Source: Anthostomella pinea (lineage: Eukaryota > Ascomycota > Sordariomycetes > Xylariales > Xylariaceae). Taken from it: a DNA stretch of 64,000 nucleotides. Positions 22,620 through 32,651 of the stretch are shown one piece after another. Under the pieces are notes generated by a model that worked only from the letters and a program-made list of their open reading frames with translations, had not been told where the DNA came from and did not search any database. A program made the position numbers and the translations under genes. Each line of letters begins with the position of its first letter. Positions within the stretch are counted from its first letter, which is position 1. Where the stretch lies: NCBI GenBank assembly GCA_963556695.1, contig CAUWAG010000010.1:2294001-2358000 (forward strand), in the 5' to 3' direction.

Positions 22620-23734
22620 TGCTACTAGATCTACACTCTTCCCCATACAAACTCGTTCACGTGTATAATTGTAATATTTACTTTGCGATTATTTTACATT
22701 TATACGCTTACTATTTATACATACGTACTTTTTTATTGTTTCCTAAGCTTATTGATATTAATCGAATTCAATTGTTATATTTAAAAACAAGCATAATAAA
22801 TAATATTTAAAATCTTGCGCGCTTTGTGAAAAAGCAAAGTTTATATTTTAGTTTTTACTCATTTTTTGTTACATTTGTTAGTTTATTACTTACCGCGCAA
22901 TAACGTAACATATATATGAGCATTATTACTTACCAATGTATTTTTCATTATATTTATTACCGTTAATATTAATAAATTTGATATTATTACTAACCAATTA
23001 TTATTCAAGCTACTTCATTTTATGCGGAAATTAACTTTTCTAATATGTTTTTTTACTAGTTAACTCCGTATATTTTGAATTATTATTGGTGTTAATTTTC
23101 AATAAAGTTAAACGATAATAATTATTAATATTAACTATAACTAATCTACTTTTATTAGCCTTTTTATCAAAAACCTTACAATAATTAATATTCAATATAA
23201 ATGATACCTAGTTAATAAACTAGTTTATAAACATATCTTAATACTTAGCTAATATAATAAGCCATTCTTAATAAATAGTTTCAATTTATTTTTCAATATA
23301 ATAATTAACTTATAATTGAACAACTTTTCAGTATCGAAACTAAATATTTTAAATAATATAACAGATAACTTAAAGCCTAATTATTTCATAATAGTGACAT
23401 TCAAATACCTAAAGCTTATAATATTTGAATTATAATGAACCCATCTTACAACAATTATACTTATAAACTTAAACAATATTAAAGCTAATACATACCTAAC
23501 TTGATTAATAATAATTAAATATAACGTTATAAAATATATAATAGCTAACTTATAACCCCTTTTATATCTTTTTAATAATAATTGATTACAATTTATAACC
23601 TATATTAACTACTATATGTTATATCTTGCCGTTTCTATTACCTTATCGAAAAAAAACTTAAAAATTTGATATAAAATAATACTTTCTTTGAAGATCCCGC
23701 AAATACCGTTAAAAGCTATAAAAATATCTTAAAG
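22620..23734. other. AT-rich, RIP-like block (left of solo LTR)
   Basis: Extremely AT-rich, dense in TpA/ApT steps, with no coding frame and no identifiable element. Probably fully degraded transposon sequence. Confidence 0.75.
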
Positions 23735-23936
23735 TGTTGGATCCATGTGGTTCCACAGTCAAACCATCCATACAGAACCCATATGTATGATTAGATAAGA
23801 GATTAGATACCGGATTGTGAGGTCACATAGCCAGACCTGCAGGTCCAGCTAGACTTCCCAATCCAACCACCAGCAACATCATAACCTTGACCCCATACTC
23901 AAGTATTATGATTGATCGTTCAAGCCTGTTCCAACA
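23735..23936 (+). repeat. Solo LTR of the Copia family, with TSD
   Basis: A 202-bp LTR starting TGTTGG and ending CCAACA, flanked on both sides by the 5-bp direct repeat TAAAG (23730-23734 and 23937-23941). It is more diverged from the two young elements than they are from each other, mostly by transitions. The perfect TSD shows insertion followed by LTR-LTR recombination. Confidence 0.93.
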
Positions 23937-24380
23937 TAAAGCTTATTAATTTTATTATTAATAACCTTAAATAATACTAAAAACCCTATATCAATAAATG
24001 ATTACGTAAAAATTAAATAAATTAACATTCATTAAGCTTAAATAACGCTTTATTTTAAGTACTTAAAAGAGTTCTTATTACTAACTATTTTTTTAATTCT
24101 TTAAACTTGAAGTTGTTGAGAAAAATTCTTCTTTTATTTATAAATTAAAAGCTTATTAAACCGAAATATTAAAAAGCTGTCGTTTATCATAACTTAATAG
24201 CTGATTTGCAAATAGTTAAATATTAATATTATATTTGGATTGATAATAATGGCCCAAAAGCAAAATATATATTTAAGGAGAAAGATGTTTTTCAATACTT
24301 ACTTTAATTGTTATTATCTTAATATCGACAAGGTTTATTCATTACGGCAAGCAAGGTTTATTTAATATTAACAAGCCTGG
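23937..24380. other. AT-rich, RIP-like block (right of solo LTR)
   Basis: Continuation of the AT-rich block up to the next Copia LTR; no gene. Confidence 0.75.
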
Positions 24381-24584
24381 TGTTGGAACAGGCTTGAACG
24401 ATCAATCATAATACTCGAGTATAGGGTCAAGGTCATGATGTTGCTGATGGTTGGATTGAGAAGAATCTAGCTAGACTCGAAGGTCTGGCCAAGTGCCCTC
24501 TCAATCCACTATCTTATCTTATCTAATCATACATGTGGGTCCTGGTATAGATGGTTTGCAGTCTGGAATCGCATGGATCCAACA
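24381..24584 (-). repeat. 3' LTR of Copia copy 2
   Basis: 204 bp, TGTTGG..CCAACA ends. Differs from the 5' LTR of the same element at five sites. Confidence 0.93.
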
Positions 24585-24640
24585 CAGGATACTCTTTCTT
24601 TCATGGTTGCGATTCCATCAAACCGTCTTTCCAGGTGATC

Positions 24641-27532
24641 TCAACGCTGAACCCAGCCTTCAACTCGAACTGTTGTCTTGTTATTAGAAACAAGACTATG
24701 AAGAGCTTTATTTGGAGACGATTTGGTCATCGAGTTAGCAGGGTTATCTTCACCATGGATCCATCGGATTTCTGTGATCTCATGATTCTCGTATGACTGC
24801 CGGAGCGCCATGACGTCGATTATCAGGCGCTTCTTATTGGTAGTGCTGAGCTTGACAAGGCACTGGTATAGCGAGTATGAGTCCGTGCAAAAGATCAGGG
24901 GGATCGTAGGTACTTCGAGGCGTTGGCAGATAGTTGCCACTGTACGGTGGATCACGTATCCGTAGTCATAGCCAGGAACCATGCCATAGATTTCAGAAGC
25001 TAGAACGCTCCGTGTGACTCTCTTGCATTTGGTAGAGGACCAATGAATAATGTTTCCGGTCAGATCAAATGTGAATGTCTCACCATTGCCAGATGATTCA
25101 CTCCCGAGGATAATAACAAATCCGATCTGTGATGATAGGTCCTTGTTATTGACGAATAATCCATCAATGAACACAAAGAGTTTAATAGTAGACAGATCAG
25201 TCGTCATGAATCGAAGTCCACGTGACTTGTTGTCTAGTTGCCACTGAATGCGTTTGTTTAGCATCTCGACGTCCTTGTCAGAGGGTTCTTGGGCTTGGGC
25301 TGCGATAGAATAGTCGAATGCGGCTTCTGGTTGACAGATGGAGGCAATGTAGGCGCCTCTTGCTCGTTGCTTAATGAATCTCTGCTTGTAGTCCTTGTCA
25401 CTCATGTCAATCAAGACGAGCTTGTCAGCTTGTCCCTTTTGAGTCGCTGTCATGCTCTTAGTCTGAAATTCTAGGCGGTATCCGTTAAAGTCGCCAGAAG
25501 AACCAGTATCAAACTGGGTTCGTGGCTTCGTCTTGTAGCCCGCTTTCCTCGTTTCGTCTTCTTCCTTCTCTAAGAAGCTGGTAGTACCAATGACAAAGGT
25601 GTCGTCAGTTTGAAAGGCTGCGATAGCAAAGTCGTTGCCTTTCTTCGTAATAAATAAACAAGGGTCGTATACGGATGTCTCCATTTCTAGTCTTTCCTTG
25701 TGATGGGCAGAATATGTGTTATACCAATGATTCCCAGCTTCTGCGATTCCGTATAGGGGTTTGTCGACGCGAAGAATCGTACCCTCTGGATACTTCTTCT
25801 TTAGTTCAATGGGTAGCTTGCATAGGACAAGACGATTCATTGGGTGTCGTGATTGTGTATAAGCCATAGTGATGTCTCGAGAGGCGGCGAGGCAACCCAG
25901 CCGTCGTAGAGACGGTGTCAAAGCCATGGCCAGTCGTTGGCTACATCGCATGATCGTCGGCGCTTGGGTCATGATACTGTGCTTCTCATGATCGTTATAT
26001 CCTTGAACCACGAGTCTGCTCTTCTCGTAAGGGCGGTCATTGATGCCTTTGACAGTGCGGACGAGACAAGAGTTAAACAGTCGGGTATCACTGTGAATCT
26101 TGCTGTCAAACAGAATGGGGACAAGCACTTCATCGGCAAATAGAGACTCAATCTCAACGAGATCGGATTGCTCGAAGGGTGCTCCGGGGGCTGTGATCTT
26201 GCCTTCAGTGCGCAGTTTCAGGGCGAGAGCGTGATCAGCACGCTCCTTGTGCGAGAGGAAAATGCCATATTCATCTTGCTGGACAAAAGAGCCAGCGAAG
26301 TTCTCCTCTTCGCTTGTAGTCGTAGTGGCTATGTGTACCACGTATATTTTTCTGGGTCGGCCTCGCGGTCGCTTCGTGCTTTGGATGGGTGTAGGGAGCT
26401 TCAGAGGGCGGCCGCGACGACGGGGGAGTGTCGGTTCTGGATATTCGAACGGAACGGGGGCATCGTAGTCATTAAGCTTCTCAGTATCGAGGGTCGTGTC
26501 AGGGTAACAGTTGTACGGCTTGACGTGCGTGCGGCTGAATAGGGTTGGTCCGTTGACCATCTCAATGGTCACTTTTCGGTCTGTCACTGATAGAACCTTG
26601 TACGGGCCTTGATATTTGTCTTTTTCGCGATAGACAAGGACTTCACTGCCGATGGGAAGAGAGAGAGGCAGTGTTGGGGTTGTATCAGGGCCGTTCCTTG
26701 TGTTCAGAGCATTTTGAACGTTTTGCTTGGCTCGGAGCTTACGTAGTTCGGCCATTGCTTTGGCCTGGGCCTGTGCACGTTGAAGCTGTGATAGTGTTGG
26801 TGGCGAATCCATCGTAATGCGTGGATAGGCTCCAAAGACCAAGAGTGTTGGTACAAGACCATCAGGACCGGCGGTATCGTTCACGGCTTTTACTGCCATC
26901 TGCAGGGCAGCTTCTCGAGAGATCCCTGATGATTCGGCTTGGATAATCTCGTAAGAGCGTCGAATGGGGGTATGATACCGTTCAACCTTGCCAATCGACC
27001 AATGAGCTTCAACGGGAATCTGATGACAGGTGATTCCAAGCAATCGGGCTTCAGCGCGAAATTCTGTGGCTGCAAAGTTGGTACCGGCATCGTGCGTCAG
27101 GACATCTGGAGGGCTAAGATAGGTGTCAATCCAACATCGTTTCAATGCTTCCCAGGTCTCCTTGGCAGACAGGTTGAGAAGGAATTGGGCTGTTTGGAAG
27201 GCTGTAGCGGCGTCAACGCAATGAAGAACGGGCTTGCTCTCCAGGTACATGACATCAACGATGACTTCGTAGTTGAAATCAATATCCTTCTTGATGGAGA
27301 ACTTGAACCGCTGTGGTGACGGGCCTTTGACCTGGCAGTGATGGCAAAACTTGTTGATCATTGCAATGGCATCTCGATCAGCTTCGTTGCCAGATTTCTC
27401 CAAGAGCTTGTAAAGCTTGCCAATAGAAGGGTGTCCAAATCGGGTATGAACGCGTCGTAATTCAGCTTCTGTCAGGAAAACACCGGTTGATGCAGTTGTC
27501 ATTGCTGAGGGGAAGAACCAGGGGTGGCCCAT
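24641..27532 (-). CDS. Copia Pol (copy 2), open frame
   Basis: A 963-codon frame with the same integrase, RT and RNase H motifs as copy 1. The first roughly 640 residues are the same. About 17 amino-acid differences are all in the last third (L to F in the RT motif region, giving FQTDD, then V/I, A/V, G/S, D/N and similar changes across RNase H). Nearly all are single transitions. The RNase H motif VDGSFA has become IDGLFV, which may impair activity although the DG pair remains. Confidence 0.92.
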   Translation of the reverse strand: MGHPWFFPSAMTTASTGVFLTEAELRRVHTRFGHPSIGKLYKLLEKSGNEADRDAIAMINKFCHHCQVKGPSPQRFKFSIKKDIDFNYEVIVDVMYLESKPVLHCVDAATAFQTAQFLLNLSAKETWEALKRCWIDTYLSPPDVLTHDAGTNFAATEFRAEARLLGITCHQIPVEAHWSIGKVERYHTPIRRSYEIIQAESSGISREAALQMAVKAVNDTAGPDGLVPTLLVFGAYPRITMDSPPTLSQLQRAQAQAKAMAELRKLRAKQNVQNALNTRNGPDTTPTLPLSLPIGSEVLVYREKDKYQGPYKVLSVTDRKVTIEMVNGPTLFSRTHVKPYNCYPDTTLDTEKLNDYDAPVPFEYPEPTLPRRRGRPLKLPTPIQSTKRPRGRPRKIYVVHIATTTTSEEENFAGSFVQQDEYGIFLSHKERADHALALKLRTEGKITAPGAPFEQSDLVEIESLFADEVLVPILFDSKIHSDTRLFNSCLVRTVKGINDRPYEKSRLVVQGYNDHEKHSIMTQAPTIMRCSQRLAMALTPSLRRLGCLAASRDITMAYTQSRHPMNRLVLCKLPIELKKKYPEGTILRVDKPLYGIAEAGNHWYNTYSAHHKERLEMETSVYDPCLFITKKGNDFAIAAFQTDDTFVIGTTSFLEKEEDETRKAGYKTKPRTQFDTGSSGDFNGYRLEFQTKSMTATQKGQADKLVLIDMSDKDYKQRFIKQRARGAYIASICQPEAAFDYSIAAQAQEPSDKDVEMLNKRIQWQLDNKSRGLRFMTTDLSTIKLFVFIDGLFVNNKDLSSQIGFVIILGSESSGNGETFTFDLTGNIIHWSSTKCKRVTRSVLASEIYGMVPGYDYGYVIHRTVATICQRLEVPTIPLIFCTDSYSLYQCLVKLSTTNKKRLIIDVMALRQSYENHEITEIRWIHGEDNPANSMTKSSPNKALHSLVSNNKTTVRVEGWVQR

Positions 27533-29817
27533 TTGCGGGTGATTGGGATAGACTTGCCATCTCGCAGTCGGATCATCTTATTGGCAATATTGTCAAACAT
27601 TACGCCAAGATTGTCGAAGTCTTTCAGGCAGAGGAGGAAGGGAGTTTGGGTGTCAACGACATGGAACGTCACGTCTCCAATGGGGGTGTCAACATGGATC
27701 GTGCCAAGGGAATCTAGGGGCTGTCCTTCACCGAATTTAACCGTAGCTTCTCCAGCGCGTGATTTATCGAGTAAAACTGAGGGTAGCTCGCGCTGTAAGG
27801 CTAAGAATTGACCCTTGCCAGCTGTTGAAACGGAAGCAGCGCCAGAATCAGGCATAATTCCTTGGAATGTAGAACTGGTATATCTATCCAGTATGAAGCT
27901 GTCAGACTCGAACCCAACCTGGGAGTTGTCCGTGGCAGTAATTGAATATTGAAACGCTTGGTCACTAAGTAAGGTGGCTGTGAGGTACTGTATAGCATCG
28001 TTGCTACTGTCGCTTCCAGAATCCATGACGTGTTGATCATGCGTGTTATCGGGGTCGGAGTCAAGATCTGGCTCGTAGTCGGCCAGGAAGTGAATATAGG
28101 CAGGGCCTGTGGTCGGTCGTCCACGGAACTGTTGATCGTGCCGCCATTTCTCTTTGGATTTTCGTTGTTCCTCTGGAGAATGCTTCCACGATCGACAGTC
28201 AGGGTCACTACAGATGTAACAACGTCTGGTAACATTGCCATCTCGTTTATTGTATTACTTGTCTTTCTGCCGGTAGAACTTGCGATCAGTAAAGTACTAA
28301 TTAGCAGCATGCTGGGCGCTGTTAGTTGAGTCTTCAGAGGTCTGGAGTGATTGTCGGAGCTTGGATGCAAGAGCCTCGAATGTATGAGACGGGGTGAACA
28401 ATGCGTATTCGAGTTCCTTGACGCTACGGCAGGCGCGTTCCACAGCTGCAATTAGCTGTGTCTCGCTGAGATATGATGGGCCGAGGGCGCGTTGACAAAG
28501 CTGCAGCTTGTCAAGTAATGCCTCGAGGACGTCCATATTGGACTTATTGGCATTCTCGAGTCGTGCCTTCAAATTGCCGTAGGTAATTGCAGACTAATCA
28601 CGATGATACTGCGTCCTGTTAACCTCTTTGTCAAAATGTATCTTGAGACGATTATACATGTCAGAAAACATGAAATAACGGCTAACATGGTGCATGAAAT
28701 ATATTCGGGCTGCGCCAGTAAGCACTTGAGGGAATACCGCGTGGAATTGACCAGGTTTGATGCCAATGGTAGAACACGTGTTCAGGAAATAACGTATCTT
28801 GTCGTCCAGAATATCATATGGTCTTCCGGAGTAACAGTCTTCCTTTGTCCATATCTTAGCGAACGTAGCGATGGTTGCAGAAGCAAGATCTTCGTTTGCT
28901 ACTGGGGCAGGGGGAATCTGTGTATATGGGTCAGGTGGCTGGTTCTGAAGCCATTGATTGTGCTGTTGGTAGGTCTTGAAACCGGGGTCCGGTGTAACAG
29001 TAACATGTCGAGGACCGGGGACGAAGCTGTCAATTGCGTATGCCATCGGGGTTTGTCCGGGTATGAATCCGGCTTGCGGAGTCTGTGAGGGATTCCGATA
29101 TTGGGGACGTATCGGAGCAGGTGTTCGTAAAGTATCTCTCAACTGGTTGCTGTCAATGCTCTGGAACGCGATATGGCTCTGTGAAACATGCTGCTCAGTA
29201 GGTTCGAGGTTAGCAGTATTAGCAGGAGGGGGGTCATTTTCGTCTTGAAGATCGAAACCAGGTGTGTTGGTATTGGATGAATCAGCGTCATCGCCGTTTT
29301 TTCGTGCTTGGATAGCCATGTAGCCTTCAACCATTTTCCACAGGTCAGGGTTTGGATATAACAGTTTCGTCCTGTCAAGCGTGATCTTGTCCCAGACAGG
29401 AAGGTCTTCTGCGGTTACGAGGTTGGCAAGTGCGTCCGCGATAAAGTGGTTTGCCTTGCCTAGATAGATTCCTTAGGAAATAAGGCATTTTCGGAAGATG
29501 CCTCGGATGGTTTGTTCAATCTTCTCGAAGTTGTCTCTTGTCCATTCTTCAAAGTCCATTCGGAAGCTCTCAAAGATGTCGTAAGGGACAGGCTTCTCAT
29601 TGCTATTATAGCGATCAATGCAGGCTAGGGTGTACGAGTTGATGTGAATAGTGTCGTCATCTCTCAGATCGACTGGATGGATCATATCGAGGTCGATGGA
29701 GTCGACAAGGTTGGCATGTAGATTGTGCTTGCCAAGGTATCGTAGCTTCTTATCTCTCAGAATGTCAGCAGGGTCTTGAGCGACTTGGATTTTGCTGTTG
29801 CCACTGCTGGAGGCCAT
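27499..29817 (-). pseudogene. Copia Gag-protease, four in-frame stops
   Basis: One frame runs from ATG 29817 to the stop at 27499, interrupted by TAA near 29473, TAG near 28594, TAG near 28297 and a further TAA about 20 codons on. Homology is uninterrupted between them, so they are point nonsense changes; each fits CAA to TAA or CAG to TAG. The Gag C-terminus has a zinc knuckle of the variant form CYICSDPDCRSWKH, followed by the aspartic protease motif DSGAAS (about 27840). The frame overlaps pol by about 25 codons in a different phase, so a -1 shift (or an old indel) is needed to make Gag-Pol. Confidence 0.87.
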
Positions 29818-29822
29818 CTTGT

Positions 29823-30172
29823 CGGATGTACTCGTGTCGGATGTACTTGTGTTGGATATGGGCGTGTCGGATGGACGTGTCGGATGGACGTGTCAGATGG
29901 GCACGTGTCGGATGGGCGTGTGGGATAGGCGTGTGGGATGGGCGTGTGGGATGGGCGTGTGTCGGACGGATGTGTGTCAGGTGGTTCTGTCAACAATCTG
30001 GCATGTGTCGGATGGGCGTGTGTCGGATGGGCGTGTGTCGGACGGGCGTGTGTCGGACGAGCGCGTCAGATGGATGTGTGTCAGGTGGTTCTGTCAACAA
30101 TCTGGCATGTGTCGGATGGGCGTGTGTCGGACGGGCGCGTCGGATAGATGTGTGGGGGAGGGTTCTGTCAGC
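29823..30172. repeat. Minisatellite in the Copia 5' leader
   Basis: Degenerate units around GTGTCGGATGGGCGT repeated many times, with a superimposed higher-order duplication of about 104 bp (the segment containing GTCAGGTGGTTCTGTC at about 29976 and 30080, and a decayed third at about 30155). It lies between the 5' LTR and gag. A separate 60-bp duplication (TCGCCTCCTCTGGA blocks at about 30236 and 30296) lies between it and the LTR. Confidence 0.88.
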
Positions 30173-30436
30173 AGTCTGTGCTGCCGCGCGGGGATGTGAA
30201 TATTGCTGTGATTACAGCGTAATCTATTGCCTCGAGTCGCCTCCTCTGGAGGAACATTTGCAGTAGAAAACCTCGGATCTCGTGCTGTGCCTCGAATCGC
30301 CTCCTCTGGAAGAACGTTTGCGACAGAAGATCCAGATCTTTGGCTGTATCCCGAGTCTTGTGTCAGGAACGTTGATACAGTAGATCTCTTCTTTTCCTTG
30401 CTTATCTGTGTTGCCTTGGGAGACAACACTGATCAG

Positions 30437-30640
30437 TGTTGGAACAGGCTTGAACGATCAATCATAATACTCGAGTATGGGGTCAAGGTCATGATGTTAC
30501 TGATGGTTGGATTGAGAGGAATCTAGCTGGACTCGAAGGTCTGGCCAAGTGCCCTCTCAATCCACTATCTTATCTTATCTAATCATACATATGGGTCCTG
30601 GTATAGATGGTTTGCAGTCTGGAATCGCATGGATCCAACA
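30437..30640 (-). repeat. 5' LTR of Copia copy 2
   Basis: 204 bp, TGTTGG..CCAACA ends. I do not recognise a tRNA primer-binding site in the bases that follow it (30436 downwards). Confidence 0.93.
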
Positions 30641-31698
30641 ATGTTAATATTATAAACCGTAACGCCGTTAATATAAGTGTGGATCCCAGCCACTGGATCC
30701 AGCCACCAGTACATTATCGGGTCTCCTGTCATCCAAGGGGTTCTACGATAAGGTTACCTGGGATGGCTGCCCCAGGTGACAGGTACCAACCCACTGTAAT
30801 TTAGGTATTTAGATACTTCTTGGATGGGATCCCTTCCCATCCGAACGTAACCAAGCACCGACCAAAATACAAATCATCCCAACCAGGACTTGTGATAGAT
30901 CTCCGTTCTGGTTCCGCTACCGTAAAGGCAAATAAGTGTAGTCGACAATTTTACACCTTCTTATTTTAATTTATAAGTTTTAAAGGTAAAACTTAAATAT
31001 TTTATTTTTACCGCGTTTTTTGTCTTTATTATTACTATTCAGAAGCCTTTTTATTACAATTTTAACCTTAAAAAGAGCTGGTGCGTATTTTAAAATCTTC
31101 TCTTTAATAACTTAGTTAATTAGTTTTAATTTCAAACATAAAAAAAAAGCTTACCGGCTTTAATATGTCTTTTTATAAATAAGCACGCCGTCGATAAAAT
31201 ATTAAAAGTAATAACGGTCGACGTGCTAGTCGATAAACGCTTAATAAACTAACGCCTTAATTTAAATATTACAGAGCGTAGCTTATGTTGAATAGGAGCC
31301 GGAAATAGACACCGGAAGATCTCCAGTGAGGCAATCTGACCCACCAAGAAGACAAATGATCAATTTCTGTACGCTGAAGAACAACAACACAAGATACTGG
31401 TCAACCTGAATAATCTGAACTCGCTTGCATCCGTGTATTCAATAGCTTACGCCTCTAATTAACAATTAAAAATAACAGTGCAAAAATTAGTAAAAAAAGG
31501 AAGAAGAAAAATTACGATTTTAGAAAGAAAAAGACAGTGTTGTTGTAGTTTTATTAAACGCAAAACAATTAACGTAGTTAGGAAATGTCGCGTTTATAAG
31601 GCCGTCGGGTATAGCTCGTAAGAGGGGGGGCGCGGCGGTGGATCGTAAAGGGGTGTTTGATATTAAAGGGTACAAGGGACGCTATAATGAGTAGGCAC
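30641..31698. other. AT-rich block with repeat relics
   Basis: About 30680-30940 is a normal-composition island that looks like old repeat DNA. 30950-31260 is AT-rich. 31286-31441 is bounded by TTGAATA and TATTCAA, which could be a decayed LTR or MITE. No gene. Confidence 0.5.
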
Positions 31699-31799
31699 CA
31701 CAGACATATTCACAGACATATTCACAGACATATTCACAGACATATTCATAGACATATTCACAGAAATATTCACAGAAATATTTACAGACACATTCACAG
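31699..31799. repeat. 12-bp tandem repeat
   Basis: About eight units of CACAGACATATT, degenerating to the right (AAATATT, ACACATT variants). The minus-strand frame through it (NMSVNMSV...) is a repeat artefact. Confidence 0.9.
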
Positions 31800-31997
31800 C
31801 GCTTGAAGCTAGTCGCTTCGGCAAAGTCAGGTTATGCTCAAAGTCACGTTGTGCCATCCCAGAACTGCCAAATTTCGTATTGACAGCAAGCCCCAAGGAC
31901 TGCTTTCGCCCACCCCTTTTCTCAGCCTAACTAAACGCGGAACGAAAGTCAGTGGTAAGTTCCAAACATACATGTAGGTTGTGGCTGAGAGTTCTTA

Positions 31998-32598
31998 CTA
32001 CGCTAGCCCCCAAGCTCTAAATTCGTGACTCCTGGGCGGGCGCGCCAGGGCCAGGATCCTGGAGAAGCAGACATCTTCGGGAGAATAGTCGTACCACTCG
32101 CTGTGTGTCAATTCCTTGGGACACTCGGCGCATCGTCGGTCTCGTTTTCGGCCCCTTCCGACTTGTCCTCCGGCCTGTCCTCCGTTATAGACGGCCATCT
32201 GCATCTGTTCTTCGGGGTATGACGGCAGCGGGTGTCTGCCGTTTCCGAGCGGAGTTGGTAGTAGCCTCTTCCTCAGCTGCTCGGTCTAGGTCGCAGCAGC
32301 AATGGCCGCAGCGGCAGCAGAGGCGTCGACGTCTAGCATCTGCTTCTTGATCGTGCGCAAGCAGCGCGGGCTCAGGGTCCTGGCGTCAGCATCGGAGCGG
32401 GACGTCCTCACCGGAGAGAGACTTATCAAGGTCAGTTATTGATCTTGCTATGCTTGGGATATGGAGTATTTACGGCAGAACGGCAGCAGCGGGATGGCTA
32501 GTCGGCCAGACCTTGGCGAGGATCTCAACCTCGCAGGCGTTCAGCATAAGCTCGGTACCCTGAGTGCCCTCAGGCTGGGTGCGAGGAGTGGTAGCCAT
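31998..32598 (-). pseudogene. Hypothetical Cys-motif protein, single premature stop
   Basis: Exon 1 (32474-32598) begins MATTPRTQPEGTQ. A 52-nt intron (GTAAAT..AACTGAC..TAAG) joins in phase to exon 2 (31998-32421). Exon 2 is open except for one TAG at 32285-32287 (context GCGACCTAGACC, fitting CAG to TAG). Downstream of the stop it continues in frame through a basic segment and a Cys-rich end (RRCAECPKELTHSEWYDYSP then CFSRILALARPRR-like sequence). I do not recognise the family. Everything but one codon looks like a gene, so loss is recent, or the base is an error. Confidence 0.62.
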
Positions 32599-32651
32599 TG
32601 TCGATAGTGGATGAGTGGCTGTATGGCAGATCGCAGTAGCAAACGATGTCG

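Larger units (their letters stand above)
24381..30640 (-). mobile_element. Full-length Ty1/Copia retrotransposon (copy 2)
   Basis: 6260 bp on the minus strand with 204-bp LTRs at both ends, a leader with minisatellites, a nonsense-riddled gag-protease and an open pol. The flanking bases (CCTGG at left, ATGTT at right) do not form a TSD. The two LTRs differ at five positions, all G/A transitions, while the 5' LTR is nearly identical to the LTR of copy 1. With gag interrupted by four stops it cannot move by itself. Confidence 0.95.

Noticed and set aside
29792..30266. Three overlapping Cys/Gly/Arg-rich plus-strand frames
   Set aside because: Translation of the minisatellite in the Copia leader.
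31686..31805. Possible CRISPR-like array
   Set aside because: Units are head-to-tail without unique spacers, in a eukaryotic genome; ordinary tandem repeat.
31663..31896. Frame with NVSVNISVNMSV repeats
   Set aside because: Product of the 12-bp tandem repeat, not a protein.
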